From: Nocardioides sp. URHA0020
Lineage (GTDB): Bacteria; Actinomycetota; Actinomycetes; Propionibacteriales; Nocardioidaceae
Length of the DNA: 64,000 bases
Assembly (NCBI RefSeq): GCF_000620705.1
Contig: NZ_KK211168.1
Span: 58,243-122,242, forward strand
Direction of reading: 5' to 3'
Part shown: positions 50,183-59,577 of the stretch, piece by piece
Layout of the letters: each line of letters opens with the position of its first letter
How positions within the stretch are numbered: position 1 is the stretch's first letter
Notes under the pieces: generated by a model
What the model was told of the DNA's origin: nothing
What the model saw: only the letters and a program-made list of their open reading frames with translations
Database searches by the model: none
Program-made: the position numbers and the translations under genes

Positions 50183-51524
50183 GCCGGTGCACCGCGTCGG
50201 CGAAGCGCCGGGCCAGCTGCGGGTGCCCGGCCCAGTGGGTGTGGAGGTACGACGCGTGCAGGGTCTCCGAGGCGAAGCCCACGTCCTGGCCCTCGACCGT
50301 CCAGGCCGCGCGTCGGCCGGCGCTCGGCGCGACGTGGGTGCGGTGGAACTCGTGGGCGGTCACCGTCTCGCCCGCCCGGGTCAGCAGGTTGTCGGTCACC
50401 GCCGTCATCGTGGGGTAGCGCAGCGTCAGCCGCTCGGTCATGGCCGCCGTCGCCGCGACCGCGCCGACCATCGGGGAGAGGTCCAGGGACTCGCACAGGT
50501 AGAGCAGCCCGGCGCACTCGGCCACGGTCGGGACGCCGTCCGCGACCGCCGCCGCGAGCTCCCGACGCAGCGTCATGTTGCCGGTGAGCTCCCGGGCGTG
50601 CACCTCGGGGAAGCCGCCGCCCAGGTAGATGCCCGCGGTGCCCTCGGGCAGGTGGGGGTCGACCAGCGGGTCGAAGCCGACCACCGCGCACCCGGCCGCC
50701 CGGAGCAGCTCCTCCGTCTCGGCGTAGCGGAAGGTGAACGCCCGGCCACCCGCCATCGCGACCACCGGAGCCGGGGCGGTCGAGGGGGGAGCGGCCGCAC
50801 GACCCAGCTCGGCGACGGGGTCCCACGGAGCCGCGTCGAGGTCCGGCGCGGTCCGCGCGATCGCCAGCACGGCGTCGAGGTCGACCAGCGTGGCGATGCG
50901 CTCGGCCAGCGTGTCCAGCGCGTGCCGGGCCTCGTCCCGCTCCGCGGCGGGCACCAGGCCGAGGTGGCGCGACGGCACGGCGAGGTCGGGGTCGCGCCCG
51001 ATGATCCCGAGGACCGGGAGCTCGATCGAGTCCGCGACCTCGCGCGCCTGCCGCGGCGACCCGGCCTGGTTGAGGATCACGCCCGCCACCTGGACGTCGG
51101 GGTCCCAGGTCGCCATGCCGTGCACGACGGCACCGATGGAGCGCGACGAGCGGGAGATGTCGACGACCAGCACGACGGGTGACCCGGTCAGCTGCGCGAC
51201 GTGCGCGGTCGAGGCGAAGCCGCGCCCGCCGATCCGGCCGTCGAAGAGGCCCATCACGCCCTCGACGACGGCGACGTCGGCGCCGGCGGCGCCGTGCAGC
51301 AGCAACGGCACGATGCGGTCCTCGCCGACCAGGTGCGGGTCGAGGTTGCGGCCGGGGCGACCGCAGGCGAGCGCGTGGTAGCCGGGGTCGATGTAGTCGG
51401 GGCCCACCTTGTGCCCTGAGACGGCGTGGCCGGCCCGGGTCAGCGCCGCCATCAGGCCGGTCGCCACGGTCGTCTTGCCCTGACCGGTGGCCGGGGCCGC
51501 CACGACCACTCGCGGCAGGGTCAC
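50175..51524 (-). CDS. cobB: Cobyrinic/hydrogenobyrinic acid a,c-diamide synthase CobB
   Basis: 449 residues from GTG 51524, which overlaps the cobO stop as GTGA. N-terminal ATPase: VVAAPATGQGKTTVATGLMA and KVGPDYIDPGYH. C-terminal amidotransferase-like: YLGGGFPEVHARELTGN and PTVAECAGLLYLCESL with its cysteine, plus TVTAHEFHRT. It amidates the a and c side chains before cobalt insertion. Confidence 0.95.
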   Translation of the reverse strand: MTLPRVVVAAPATGQGKTTVATGLMAALTRAGHAVSGHKVGPDYIDPGYHALACGRPGRNLDPHLVGEDRIVPLLLHGAAGADVAVVEGVMGLFDGRIGGRGFASTAHVAQLTGSPVVLVVDISRSSRSIGAVVHGMATWDPDVQVAGVILNQAGSPRQAREVADSIELPVLGIIGRDPDLAVPSRHLGLVPAAERDEARHALDTLAERIATLVDLDAVLAIARTAPDLDAAPWDPVAELGRAAAPPSTAPAPVVAMAGGRAFTFRYAETEELLRAAGCAVVGFDPLVDPHLPEGTAGIYLGGGFPEVHARELTGNMTLRRELAAAVADGVPTVAECAGLLYLCESLDLSPMVGAVAATAAMTERLTLRYPTMTAVTDNLLTRAGETVTAHEFHRTHVAPSAGRRAAWTVEGQDVGFASETLHASYLHTHWAGHPQLARRFADAVHRHG

Positions 51525-52138
51525 CACTCGATGCCCCTCTGGCCCTTCTGGCCGCGGTCCATCTGGTGCTTGACCTTGGTCATCTCGGTGACCAGGTCGG
51601 CGGCCTCGACCAGGCGCGGATCGGCCCGGCGGCCGGTCACCACGACGTACTGCCGACCGGGGCGGTTCGCGAGGGTCTCCACGACGTCCTCGACGTCGAC
51701 CCAGCCCCACTGCATCGGGTAGGTGAACTCGTCGAGCACGTAGAGGTCGTGCGTCTCCTCCGCCAGCCGACGCTTGATCTCGGCCCAGCCCGCCGCGGCG
51801 TCGGCGGCGTGGTCCTCGGCCTCACCGGCCTTGCGCGACCAGGACCAGCCGGAGCCCATCTTGTGCCACTCGACGGGCCCACCCTCGCCGGTCTCGGTGT
51901 GCAGCCCGCCGAGGCGCTCGAGCACCGTCTGCTCGCCGATGCGCCACTTGGCCGACTTCACGAACTGGAAGACCCCGATGTCCCAGCCCTGGTTCCACGC
52001 CCGGATCGCGAGCCCGAACGCCGCCGTCGACTTCCCCTTGCCGTCGCCGGTGTGCACCATCAGCAGCGGCTGCTGGCGGCGCTGGGCCGTGGTCAGGCCG
52101 TCGTCGGGGACGGTGATCGGCTGCCCCTGCGGCGCCAT
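51521..52138 (-). CDS. cobO: Corrinoid adenosyltransferase CobO
   Basis: 205 residues, ATGA overlap with the chelatase gene. VHTGDGKGKSTAAFGLAIRA is the P-loop, followed by FQFVKSAKWRIGE, LYVLDEFTYPMQWGWVDVED and VVVTGRRADPRLVEAADLVT. It transfers the adenosyl group of ATP to cobalt. Full-length member of the CobA/CobO/PduO-unrelated family. Confidence 0.96.
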   Translation of the reverse strand: MAPQGQPITVPDDGLTTAQRRQQPLLMVHTGDGKGKSTAAFGLAIRAWNQGWDIGVFQFVKSAKWRIGEQTVLERLGGLHTETGEGGPVEWHKMGSGWSWSRKAGEAEDHAADAAAGWAEIKRRLAEETHDLYVLDEFTYPMQWGWVDVEDVVETLANRPGRQYVVVTGRRADPRLVEAADLVTEMTKVKHQMDRGQKGQRGIEW

Positions 52139-54147
52139 CAGGCGGCCCGCCCACGGATCGCCGAGGTCAGCGCCTCGGCGCTGACCTCGGCGATCGGCAC
52201 GTGCTGCGCGCCGAGGTGCTCGGCCAGCACCTCGGCGAGACCCAGGCGCAGTCCACCGGTCTCGCAGTCGACGACCAGGCTGTCGATCCCGGCTCGCACC
52301 AGGAGCCCGGCGGCGTCGCGGGAGCGGCGTACGGCGTCGGCGCCGCTGGTCGCGCGACCGTCGGTCACGACGACGAGCAGCGGCCGTCGTCGCGGGTCCC
52401 GGACGCGTTCGAGCTCGAGCACCCGGCCCGCCTCCAGCAGGCCCTCGGCGAGCGGGGTGCGCCCACCCGCGGGCAGCCCCTCCAGCCGGGCGGCCGCGAT
52501 GTCGACCGAGTGCGTGGGTGGGAGCGCCAGGTCGGCGCCGGCTCCGCGGAAGGTCACCAGCCCGACCTTGTCGCGACGTCGGTAGGCGTCGAGCAGCAGC
52601 GACAGGATCGCTCCCTTGACCTCCTCCATGCGCCTGCGCGCGGCCATCGACCCCGACGCGTCCACGCAGAAGAGCACCAGGTTGGACTCCTGGCCCTCCC
52701 GGGTCGCGACCCGCAGGTCCTCGGCGCTCAGCAGCAGGCGGCCCGTCGTACGCCCGCGAGCCATCTGGTGGGGCGCGGCCGCGCGCACCGTCTCGGTCAG
52801 GTGGATCGCGCCGTGCCGACCGGCGCGGGCACCGACGCGCCGACCGTTGTCGGTGATCGCGCGGCTGCGCCGGCCGGCCTCCCCGGCGCCGGTCCCGCGG
52901 ACGGTGAAGAGCTGCGGGCGGTAGGTCGCGCCCGCTCCCACGGTGGACTCCTCGCTCGCGCGGTCCCCGGACGGCTGCGGGGTGGACTCCTGGACCGCAG
53001 GTGCCCCGGTCTCGGGCGGTTGCTGCGCGGACTCCGCGGCCTCCGTGGACCCCGTGGACTCCGCGGCCTCCTCGGTCGCCGGGTCGCCGTCGTGGCCACC
53101 ACCGGGAGGCTCCGGATCCGGCTCGTCGTCGCCGGGCCCGTCGTCGCCCAGCACCTCGTCGAGCAGGTCCTCGTCGAGCCCGGGAGCGTCGAACGGGTTG
53201 CGCCGGCGCCGGTGCGGGAGCGCGAGGAGAGCGGCCGCACGGACGTCCTCGGTGGTGACGGAGGCCCGCCCGTGCCAGGCGGCGTGGGCGACCGCCGTCC
53301 GCGCGGTGACGATGTCGGCGCGCATCCCGTCGACCTCGCACGCCGCGCACAGCTCGGCGATCCGCAGCAGCATCTCGTCGGACAACTCCACGGAGGCGAC
53401 CCGGGTCTGCGCCACCTGGATGCGCTCGGTCAGCGCGTGCTCCGCCTCGGCGTACGACGCGGCGAAGGAGCCGGGGTCCGCGTCGTAGGCCATCCGCCGT
53501 CGTACGACGTCGACGCGCAGCGCCGGGTCGCGCGGGGCCGCCACCTCGACGGTGAGCCCGAACCGGTCGAGCAGCTGCGGCCGGAGCTCGCCCTCCTCGG
53601 GGTTCATGGTGCCGACCAGGACGAAGCGGGCCGCGTGCTCGACCGACACCCCGTCGCGCTCGACGGTGGAGCGGCCCATGGCGGCGGCGTCGAGGAGCAG
53701 GTCGACGAGGTGGTCGTGCAGCAGGTTGACCTCGTCGACGTAGAGGATCCCGCGGTGCGCCTTGGCGAGCAGCCCGGGCTCGTACTCGGCCCTGCCCTCC
53801 GCCAGCGCCCGCTCGAGGTGCAACGAGCCGAGCACCCGGTCCTCGGTGGCGCCTACCGGCAGCTCGACCAGGCGTACGGCACGGGTCTCCACCGCCGCGT
53901 CCGGCGCGAAGGGACCGTCCGGCGACAGCGGCGACGGCTCGCGGGGGTCGCTCGAGAACCGGTCGCCCGCGACGACGTCGATCGGCGGCAGCACGGCGGC
54001 CAGGGCTCGCACGATGGTGGACTTCGCGGTGCCCTTCTCGCCGCGCACGAGGACGCCGCCGATGTCGGGGGACACGGTCGTGAGGATGAGGGCCAGCGCC
54101 ATCTCGTCGGAGCCGACGACGGCGCTGAAGGGGTACTGCTGTGGCAT
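52138..54147 (-). CDS. Fused chelatase subunit: AAA+ (ChlI/CobS-like) plus VWA (ChlD/CobT-like)
   Basis: 669 residues from ATG 54147, with GGGAG 7 bases upstream. Residues 1-330 are an AAA+ ATPase with Walker A GEKGTAKS (36-43), Walker B ILYVDEVNLLHDHLVDLLLD and GTMNPEEGELRPQLLDRFGL. An acidic, Pro/Gly-rich linker follows. The C-terminal VWA domain has the MIDAS start CVDASGSMAARRRM and VVVTDGRATSGAD. In Actinobacteria this fusion serves as the energy-providing partner of CobN. Under its own riboswitch, first gene of the chelatase-cobO-cobB-cobC operon. Confidence 0.93.
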   Translation of the reverse strand: MPQQYPFSAVVGSDEMALALILTTVSPDIGGVLVRGEKGTAKSTIVRALAAVLPPIDVVAGDRFSSDPREPSPLSPDGPFAPDAAVETRAVRLVELPVGATEDRVLGSLHLERALAEGRAEYEPGLLAKAHRGILYVDEVNLLHDHLVDLLLDAAAMGRSTVERDGVSVEHAARFVLVGTMNPEEGELRPQLLDRFGLTVEVAAPRDPALRVDVVRRRMAYDADPGSFAASYAEAEHALTERIQVAQTRVASVELSDEMLLRIAELCAACEVDGMRADIVTARTAVAHAAWHGRASVTTEDVRAAALLALPHRRRRNPFDAPGLDEDLLDEVLGDDGPGDDEPDPEPPGGGHDGDPATEEAAESTGSTEAAESAQQPPETGAPAVQESTPQPSGDRASEESTVGAGATYRPQLFTVRGTGAGEAGRRSRAITDNGRRVGARAGRHGAIHLTETVRAAAPHQMARGRTTGRLLLSAEDLRVATREGQESNLVLFCVDASGSMAARRRMEEVKGAILSLLLDAYRRRDKVGLVTFRGAGADLALPPTHSVDIAAARLEGLPAGGRTPLAEGLLEAGRVLELERVRDPRRRPLLVVVTDGRATSGADAVRRSRDAAGLLVRAGIDSLVVDCETGGLRLGLAEVLAEHLGAQHVPIAEVSAEALTSAIRGRAA

Positions 54148-54189
54148 GAGAGGCTCCCGCTCGCTCGCCAACGGACATCGGATGATGCG

Positions 54190-54336
54190 TGGCGCGGGGC
54201 CGGTCTTCGGACTTCCGTGGTCTCCGTGTCCGGATGGACGCAGAGCCGCGGTCACCGCAGCGGGCCTGTGCCGGACTCTCACCGGCTTCCCAGATTCTCC
54301 CCGAGCTTCGGGGCACCTCGTGCCGCGGTCAGGCTA
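54190..54336 (-). promoter_or_regulatory. Cobalamin riboswitch upstream of the chelatase gene
   Basis: Minus-strand core GGGAAGCCGGTGAGAGTCC, then the B12-box variant GCCCGCTGCGGTGA and GGAAGTCCGAAGACCGG. A TAGCCT -10 box (54331-54336) sits in the last codons of the P-loop gene, so the transcript starts at about 54324. It controls the chelatase-cobO-cobB-cobC operon. Confidence 0.9.
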
Positions 54337-54889
54337 GCGGCACGAGCGCGGCGCGGACCCAGCGGTCCACGTCGCTCGTGCGCCGCAGGCGTACGACGAC
54401 CAGGTGCGGGTGCGCGGCGGCCAGCGCCGGGATGCGCTCGCGGTTGAGGTTGCGGGTGCTGATCGACCACCGCACGACGTGCTCGGGATCGGTGAGGAAC
54501 GTGTGCAGCGGCGGCTCGACGTTGCCGTTCCACAGTCGCTCGCGTCGCAGCCGCCGCCGCAGGGTCCGGCGTACGACGCGCCCCAGCACCACCGGGTAGG
54601 GCAGGTCGAGCCACACCAGGGTGTCCGCGCGCTCGGCGAGCAGGCGGCGCACCGGCGAGTACTGCCACTCGGTGACCCACGACTCTGCGCTTGTGAAGGC
54701 CTCGACGTCGGCCTCGAACTCGGGACGAGGGGTCCAGCCGGTGCCGTGGAAGAGCGCGTCAATCTCGGTGTGCCGCAGGCCCAGCACGTCACCGATCCGG
54801 GCGGCGAGCGTGGTCTTGCCGGAGCCGCTCACCCCGGCGACCAGGATCCGCCGCGGACGGTGCGGGAGCGGATCGGTGGCGGTCAGCAC
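54329..54889 (-). CDS. P-loop kinase-like ATPase (topology-modulation/FlaR type)
   Basis: 186 residues from GTG 54889. Walker A is GVSGSGKTT (19-27), followed by TEIDALFHGTGWTPRPEFEA, LVWLDLPYPVVLGRVVRR and WNGNVE, typical of the adenylate-kinase-like 'DNA topology modulation' family. The start follows TAGGAT (54896-54901) by 6 bases, so it is probably leaderless. It is divergent from cobL and its 3' end holds a riboswitch promoter. Substrate unknown. Confidence 0.83.
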   Translation of the reverse strand: MLTATDPLPHRPRRILVAGVSGSGKTTLAARIGDVLGLRHTEIDALFHGTGWTPRPEFEADVEAFTSAESWVTEWQYSPVRRLLAERADTLVWLDLPYPVVLGRVVRRTLRRRLRRERLWNGNVEPPLHTFLTDPEHVVRWSISTRNLNRERIPALAAAHPHLVVVRLRRTSDVDRWVRAALVPLA

Positions 54890-54895
54890 CGCGGA

Positions 54896-54911
54896 ATCCT
54901 ACGACTAGGGT
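54896..54911. promoter_or_regulatory. Back-to-back leaderless promoters for P-loop gene and cobL
   Basis: TAGGAT on the minus strand (54896-54901) is 6 bases from GTG 54889, and TAGGGT on the plus strand (54906-54911) is 8 bases from GTG 54920. Only 4 bases separate the two boxes, so the polymerases probably compete. Confidence 0.55.
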
Positions 54912-54919
54912 CTTGCCCC

Positions 54920-56149
54920 GTGCCGAGCCCCGAGGACCGCGAGCCGCTGACGGACCCGCTGATCACCGTCATCGGGATCGGCGCCGACGGCTGGACCAGC
55001 GTGCCGGAGTCGAGCTGGCGACGGCTCCTGACCGCGGACGTCATCCTCGGCGGCGCCCGACACCTCGCGATGCTGCCGGACACCCTCGACGTCGTCCGCG
55101 AGCCGTGGCCCTCGCCGCTGCGCGACCACCTGCCCGCGCTGCTCGAGCGCCACGCCGGTCGCAACGTCGTCGCCCTGGCGTCCGGCGACCCGCTCGTCTC
55201 CGGGATCGGCTCCACCCTGATCGCGCTGCTCGGCGAGGGCGCGGTCCGGATCGAGCCCGCGCTGTCCTCGGTGGCGCTGGCGCGGGCCCGCCTGGGATGG
55301 CCGGCCGAGGCCTGCTCCGTCGTGACCGTGGTCGGGCGCGACCTGCATGCCGTGCTCCGCGAGCTGGCCCCCGGCTGGCGGGTCGTCGTGCTCTCGTCCG
55401 ACGCGAGCACGCCCGACGAGCTCGCGCGGCTGCTGGTCGCGCTGGGCTACGGCGAGAGCCGGATGACCGTGCTCGGTGATCTGGGTGCGCCCGAGGAGTC
55501 CCGGTCCGAGGCCACGGCCGCGACCTGGACCGGCCCGGCGCCACGGCTCAACGTCATCGCCCTCGACCTGCGGGGTCCGGTGGTGGCAGCCTGGACGGCC
55601 GGTCTCCCGGACGACGCCTTCGACCACGACGGGCAGCTCACCAAGCGCGACGTGCGCGCCAGCGCCCTGGCCCGGCTCGCCCCGCAGCCCGGTCAGCTGC
55701 TGTGGGACGTCGGGGCCGGTGCCGGCTCCGTCGGCATCGAGTGGATGCGCGCCCACCCGCGCTGCTGGACGATCGCCGTCGAGTCCGACCAGGCGCGCGG
55801 CCAGCGGATCGCCCGCAACGCCGCCCGCCTCGGCGTCCCCACCCTGCGGGTCGTCCACGGACGTGCCCCGGTCGTGCTGGACGACCTGCCCGCGCCCGAC
55901 GCGATCTTCGTCGGCGGGGGAGCGACCGTTCCCGGGCTGCTCGAGGTCTGCCGGGAGCGCCTGGCCCGCGCCGGCCGCCTCGTCGTCCACGGCGTGACGC
56001 TCGAGACCGAGTCGCTGCTGGCCGCAGCGTACGGCGAGCACGGCGGCGAGCTCACCCGGATCTCGGTCGAGCACGCCGCCCCGATCGGGTCCTTCAGCGG
56101 CTGGACCCCGGCCCGCGCCGTCACCCAATGGAGCTGGAGCAAGCCATGA
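54920..56149 (+). CDS. cobL: Precorrin-6Y C5,15-methyltransferase (decarboxylating) CobL
   Basis: 409 residues from GTG 54920. The N-terminal CbiE-like part (10-205) has ITVIGIGADGWTSVPE, ILGGARHLAMLP and ALASGDPLVSGIGSTL. The C-terminal CbiT-like part (225-409) has LTKRDVRASALARLAP, LLWDVGAGAGSVGIEWM and FVGGGATVPGLLE. It methylates C5 and C15 and removes the acetate carboxyl. Coupled to cobM by ATGA. Confidence 0.96.
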   Translation: MPSPEDREPLTDPLITVIGIGADGWTSVPESSWRRLLTADVILGGARHLAMLPDTLDVVREPWPSPLRDHLPALLERHAGRNVVALASGDPLVSGIGSTLIALLGEGAVRIEPALSSVALARARLGWPAEACSVVTVVGRDLHAVLRELAPGWRVVVLSSDASTPDELARLLVALGYGESRMTVLGDLGAPEESRSEATAATWTGPAPRLNVIALDLRGPVVAAWTAGLPDDAFDHDGQLTKRDVRASALARLAPQPGQLLWDVGAGAGSVGIEWMRAHPRCWTIAVESDQARGQRIARNAARLGVPTLRVVHGRAPVVLDDLPAPDAIFVGGGATVPGLLEVCRERLARAGRLVVHGVTLETESLLAAAYGEHGGELTRISVEHAAPIGSFSGWTPARAVTQWSWSKP

Positions 56150-56895
56150 CCGTCCACTTCGTCGGCGCCGGACCGGGCGCCGCCGACCTGATCACCCTGC
56201 GCGCCGCCACCCTGCTGGCCGGCGCCGACGTCGTGCTCTACCCGGGCACGTACCTCGACGACGCGGTGCTGGGGCACTGCCGCGAGGGAGCGCGCCTGGT
56301 GGACACCCAGGGCCTCGACCTCGAGGCCATCGTCGGGGAGCTGGTCGCTGCCCACGAGGCCGGCGAGGACGCCGTACGCCTGACCTCCGGGGATCCCTCG
56401 CTCTACTCGGCCGTCGCTGAGCAGACCCGGCGCCTGGACGTGGCCGGTGTGCCGTGGGACGTCACCCCCGGAGTCCCGGCGTACGCCGCAGCCGCGGCCC
56501 TCGTGGGACGCGAGCTGACGGTCCCGCTGGTGTCGCAGTCGGTGGTGCTGACGCGCACCCAGGCGCGGTCGACCGCGATGCCGGAGACCGAGTCGTTGGC
56601 GGCGTTCGCGGCCACGCGAGCGACGCTCGTGCTGCACCTCGCGATCACTCGCATCCGTGAGCTGATGGTCGAGGTCGAGGGGGAGTACGGCCCGGACTGC
56701 CCGGTCGTGGTCGTCTTCCGGGCCTCCCAGCCCGGCGAGCTCGTGCTCACCGGCACGATCGGCGACATCGCCGCCCAGGTGGAGGCCGCCGGGCTGCGGC
56801 AGGCCGCGGTGGTCCTGGTGGGACAGGCGCTGGCCCGCGACGGCGGCGAGTCCTGGCTGTACGCCGGGACGCGCGATCGTCGCCCGGTTGTCTAG
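56146..56895 (+). CDS. cobM: Precorrin-4 C11-methyltransferase CobM
   Basis: 249 residues. VHFVGAGPGAADLITLRAA, LYPGTYLDDAVL, VRLTSGDPSLYSAVAEQ and VTPGVPAYAAAAALVGRELT are CobM signatures. SAM-dependent methylation at C11. ATGA overlap with cobL. Confidence 0.96.
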   Translation: MTVHFVGAGPGAADLITLRAATLLAGADVVLYPGTYLDDAVLGHCREGARLVDTQGLDLEAIVGELVAAHEAGEDAVRLTSGDPSLYSAVAEQTRRLDVAGVPWDVTPGVPAYAAAAALVGRELTVPLVSQSVVLTRTQARSTAMPETESLAAFAATRATLVLHLAITRIRELMVEVEGEYGPDCPVVVVFRASQPGELVLTGTIGDIAAQVEAAGLRQAAVVLVGQALARDGGESWLYAGTRDRRPVV

Positions 56896-56989
56896 TCAGG
56901 GGTTACGGACGGCCGGGTCGGGAGAAGACACAGGCGGGCGACCGACGCGTAGACGGCGTCGTCGGTGCCCCGAACTCGGAAGAGGTCCC

Positions 56990-57325
56990 ATGAACAAGCG
57001 CGTACTGTCCGCAGCGGCTTCGGCGGCTCTGGTCCTCACGGTCGCCACCGGATGCGGTGGCGACGGAGGCGGACGTCCGTCGGTGGACGAGATCGCCGAC
57101 GGCATCCAGGGCGGCGCCCTCGGCTCGGACGTCTCCGACAAGGTGGCCACCTGCGTGGCCAAGGCGTTCCACGACTCCGACCTGTCCGACGACGCGCTGC
57201 AGGCGATCGTCGACAACGACAAGGACTACAAGGGCAGCAAGGAGGACACCAAGGCGCTCTCCTCGGTGTCGAGCGAGTCCGTGACGAAGTGCATGGGCGT
57301 CGAGCTGCCCGACACCGACCAGTAG
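56990..57325 (+). CDS. Small lipoprotein of unknown function
   Basis: 111 residues from ATG 56990 with AGAGG upstream. The signal peptide ends in the lipobox VATGC, after which comes a Gly-rich spacer and a mostly helical domain with two more cysteines (VATCVAKAF and VTKCMGV), which could form a disulfide. No cobalamin-related motif. Located 94 bases after cobM and before a strong terminator. Confidence 0.8.
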   Translation: MNKRVLSAAASAALVLTVATGCGGDGGGRPSVDEIADGIQGGALGSDVSDKVATCVAKAFHDSDLSDDALQAIVDNDKDYKGSKEDTKALSSVSSESVTKCMGVELPDTDQ

Positions 57326-57340
57326 CGGGCCGGGCCGACC

Positions 57341-57377
57341 GCGCGGCGATGGGGCCCACTGAGCCCCATCGCCGCGC
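57341..57377. terminator. Strong convergent hairpin terminator
   Basis: Perfect 15-base inverted repeat GCGCGGCGATGGGGC / GCCCCATCGCCGCGC with a 7-base loop, between the lipoprotein gene (plus) and cobIJ (minus). Confidence 0.85.
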
Positions 57378-57409
57378 GCGTCGCGTCGGTCACCCGGTCG
57401 AGCGGGCGA

Positions 57410-58915
57410 TCAGCCGACCGAGCGTGGGGTCCAGACCGCACCGGTCGGGCTGAGCGTGGTGCTGGAGGCACCCACGATCAGCAGGCACTTCATGTCGACC
57501 GAGTCGGCGTCGAGCTCGCCCAGCGTGGTCACGGTCAGCGACTCCTCGGCGCGCCCGACGTCGCGCCCGACGACGACGACGGTGTCGGCAGAGCGTGTCT
57601 CCAGCAGGATCTTCTGGGCCTCGACCACCTGGTGGGTCCGCGAGCGCGACGCCGGGTTGTAGACCGCCAGCACCAGGTCGGCCTCGGCGACGGCGCGCAG
57701 CCGGCGCTCGATCACCGACCAGGGCTTGAGCCGGTCGGACAGGCTCAGCACCGCGAAGTCGGCGCCGATCGGCGCACCCGCCCGCGCCGCGACCGCCTGC
57801 ACGGCACTGACGCCGGGCAGCACCCGGACCGCCACCCCGGCGTACACCGGGTCGGAGGCCGCCTCGTAGACCGCCGACGCCATCCCGAACACCCCGGCGT
57901 CGCCCCCGGACACGACGGCGACCCGCTCGCCCGCGAGCGCCAGGTCGAGCGCGTGCCGGGCCCGGTCGAGCTCCACGGTGTTGCCGGACGCGTGCCTGGT
58001 CAGCCCGGGCCGCTGCGGCACGCGCGCGACGTACGGCGCGTAGCCGATCACGTGGTCGACGCCCTCGAGGGCGGCGCGCGCCTCGGGCGTGACCCAGGCG
58101 TCCGGGCCGGGCCCGAGCCCGACGACCAGCAGCTCTGCGGCCCGCTCCGCCGGCGCCGGAGCGGGTGCCGTGCGCCGTCCCATGCCGTGGAGCGAGTCGC
58201 CGGGGACGATGACCAGCGAGAAGTACGGCACCGAGTCCGGGTCGACGTCGGCGACCGGCAGCCAGCGTTCGGCGGGCATCGACGCCCGCTCGACGTACAC
58301 GGCGTGCTCGAGGCGACCGGCCGCTGCCAGGGCTCGGCGCACGGCGGGGAAGGTGCGCCCGAGCTTCATGATGATCGCGCCGTCGGTGTCGGCCAGGCGG
58401 CGCGCGAGCTCGGGCTCGGGCAGGGTGCCCGGGAGGATCGTCAGCACGTCGGTCTGCCGTGCCAGCGGCGACGCGGCGGCGGCCGACGCCGCGGCGAAGG
58501 CGGGCACCCCGGGCACGATCTCGGTCTCGTACGCCGGCGCGAGCCGGTCGTGCATGTACATGAACGAGCCGTAGAAGAGCGGGTCCCCCTCGGCGAGCAG
58601 GACCACGTCGCGACCGGCGGCGAGGTGCGCCGCCAGCCGGTCGGCCGCGTCCTCGTAGAACTCCGCCATCGCCCCGGCGTACCCACCGGGGTGCTGGGTG
58701 CCGCCCGTCGTGACGGGGTAGCGGAGCTCCTCCTCGACGACGCCCTCGGGGATCAGCGAGGCGGCGATCCGACGCGCGTTGGACGACTTGCCGACGCCTG
58801 CGTGGTAGGCGACGACGTCGGCCGCGGCGATCAGGCGGGCCGCCTTGAGCGTGATCAGCTCGGGGTCGCCCGGCCCGACGCCGACGCCCCAGAACCTGCC
58901 TGCCGTGGTGCTCAC
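57410..58915 (-). CDS. cobIJ: CobI-CobJ fusion: precorrin-2 C20- and precorrin-3B C17-methyltransferase
   Basis: 501 residues from GTG 58915 (GTGA overlap with cobH). The N-terminal half (1-245) is CobI: GVGVGPGDPELITLKAA, LLAEGDPLFYGSFMYMHDRL. The C-terminal half (255-501) is CobJ: LLVVGLGPGPDAWVTPEA, VIGYAPYVARVP, VVSGGDAGVFGMASAV and VLAVYNPASRSRTHQ. Such fusions are normal in Actinobacteria. It carries out the C20 and C17 methylations with the ring contraction. Confidence 0.96.
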   Translation of the reverse strand: MSTTAGRFWGVGVGPGDPELITLKAARLIAAADVVAYHAGVGKSSNARRIAASLIPEGVVEEELRYPVTTGGTQHPGGYAGAMAEFYEDAADRLAAHLAAGRDVVLLAEGDPLFYGSFMYMHDRLAPAYETEIVPGVPAFAAASAAAASPLARQTDVLTILPGTLPEPELARRLADTDGAIIMKLGRTFPAVRRALAAAGRLEHAVYVERASMPAERWLPVADVDPDSVPYFSLVIVPGDSLHGMGRRTAPAPAPAERAAELLVVGLGPGPDAWVTPEARAALEGVDHVIGYAPYVARVPQRPGLTRHASGNTVELDRARHALDLALAGERVAVVSGGDAGVFGMASAVYEAASDPVYAGVAVRVLPGVSAVQAVAARAGAPIGADFAVLSLSDRLKPWSVIERRLRAVAEADLVLAVYNPASRSRTHQVVEAQKILLETRSADTVVVVGRDVGRAEESLTVTTLGELDADSVDMKCLLIVGASSTTLSPTGAVWTPRSVG

Positions 58916-59577
58916 TCCGCCTCCTGGGCCAGTGCGTTGATCGCCGACGAGGCCATCGCGGAGCCGCCGCGGCGGCCGCGGACGGTCACGTACGGCAGGT
59001 CGATCCCGTGGTCGGCGCCGAGGGACGCCAGCGCGGCCTTGGACTCGGCTGCGCCGATGAACCCGACCGGGCAGCCCACCACCGCCGCCGGCCGTGGCCC
59101 CCCGGCCAGCACCATCTCGAGCAGGTGGAAGAGCGCGGTCGGTGCGTTGCCGATCGCGACGACCGCGCCGTCGAGCAGTGGCTCCCAGAGCGAGACCGCC
59201 GCCGCCGTGCGCGTGGTGCTCCACGCGGCGGCGAGTGCCGGCACGCGGGGGTCGGTGAGGAAGCAGTGCACGTCGTTGCCGGCGGGCAGGCGGCCGGCGG
59301 TGACGCCCATCGCCACCATCCGGGCGTCGCAGAGGATCGGTGCACCGAGCATCAGAGCGGTGCGGGCGGCGGTGACCAGGTCCGGGTGGATCTCCAGGTC
59401 CCGGACGAGGTCGACCTGTCCGGAGCCGTGGATCATCCGGACGGCGAGCTTCTCGGCATCGGGCGGGACGGCGGCGAGGTCCGCCTCGCGCCGGATCGTC
59501 GCGAACGAGTCGACGTAGATCGCCGGCCCGTCGTCGACGTACGGGTAGCGCCGCGGCGGTCGGGACGGCCCGCTCAT
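58912..59577 (-). CDS. cobH: Precorrin-8X methylmutase CobH
   Basis: 221 residues. The catalytic histidine is in VRMIHGSGQVDLV; APILCDARMVAMGV, AIGNAPTALFHLLEMV and GCPVGFIGAAESK are family signatures. It moves the C11 methyl to C12, giving hydrogenobyrinic acid. ATGA overlap with cobG, GTGA with cobIJ. Confidence 0.96.
   Translation of the reverse strand: MSGPSRPPRRYPYVDDGPAIYVDSFATIRREADLAAVPPDAEKLAVRMIHGSGQVDLVRDLEIHPDLVTAARTALMLGAPILCDARMVAMGVTAGRLPAGNDVHCFLTDPRVPALAAAWSTTRTAAAVSLWEPLLDGAVVAIGNAPTALFHLLEMVLAGGPRPAAVVGCPVGFIGAAESKAALASLGADHGIDLPYVTVRGRRGGSAMASSAINALAQEAE

Noticed and set aside
52201..54447. Long plus-strand frame across the chelatase gene and its riboswitch
   Set aside because: No domain, and the minus strand shows a complete AAA+/VWA protein and a riboswitch.
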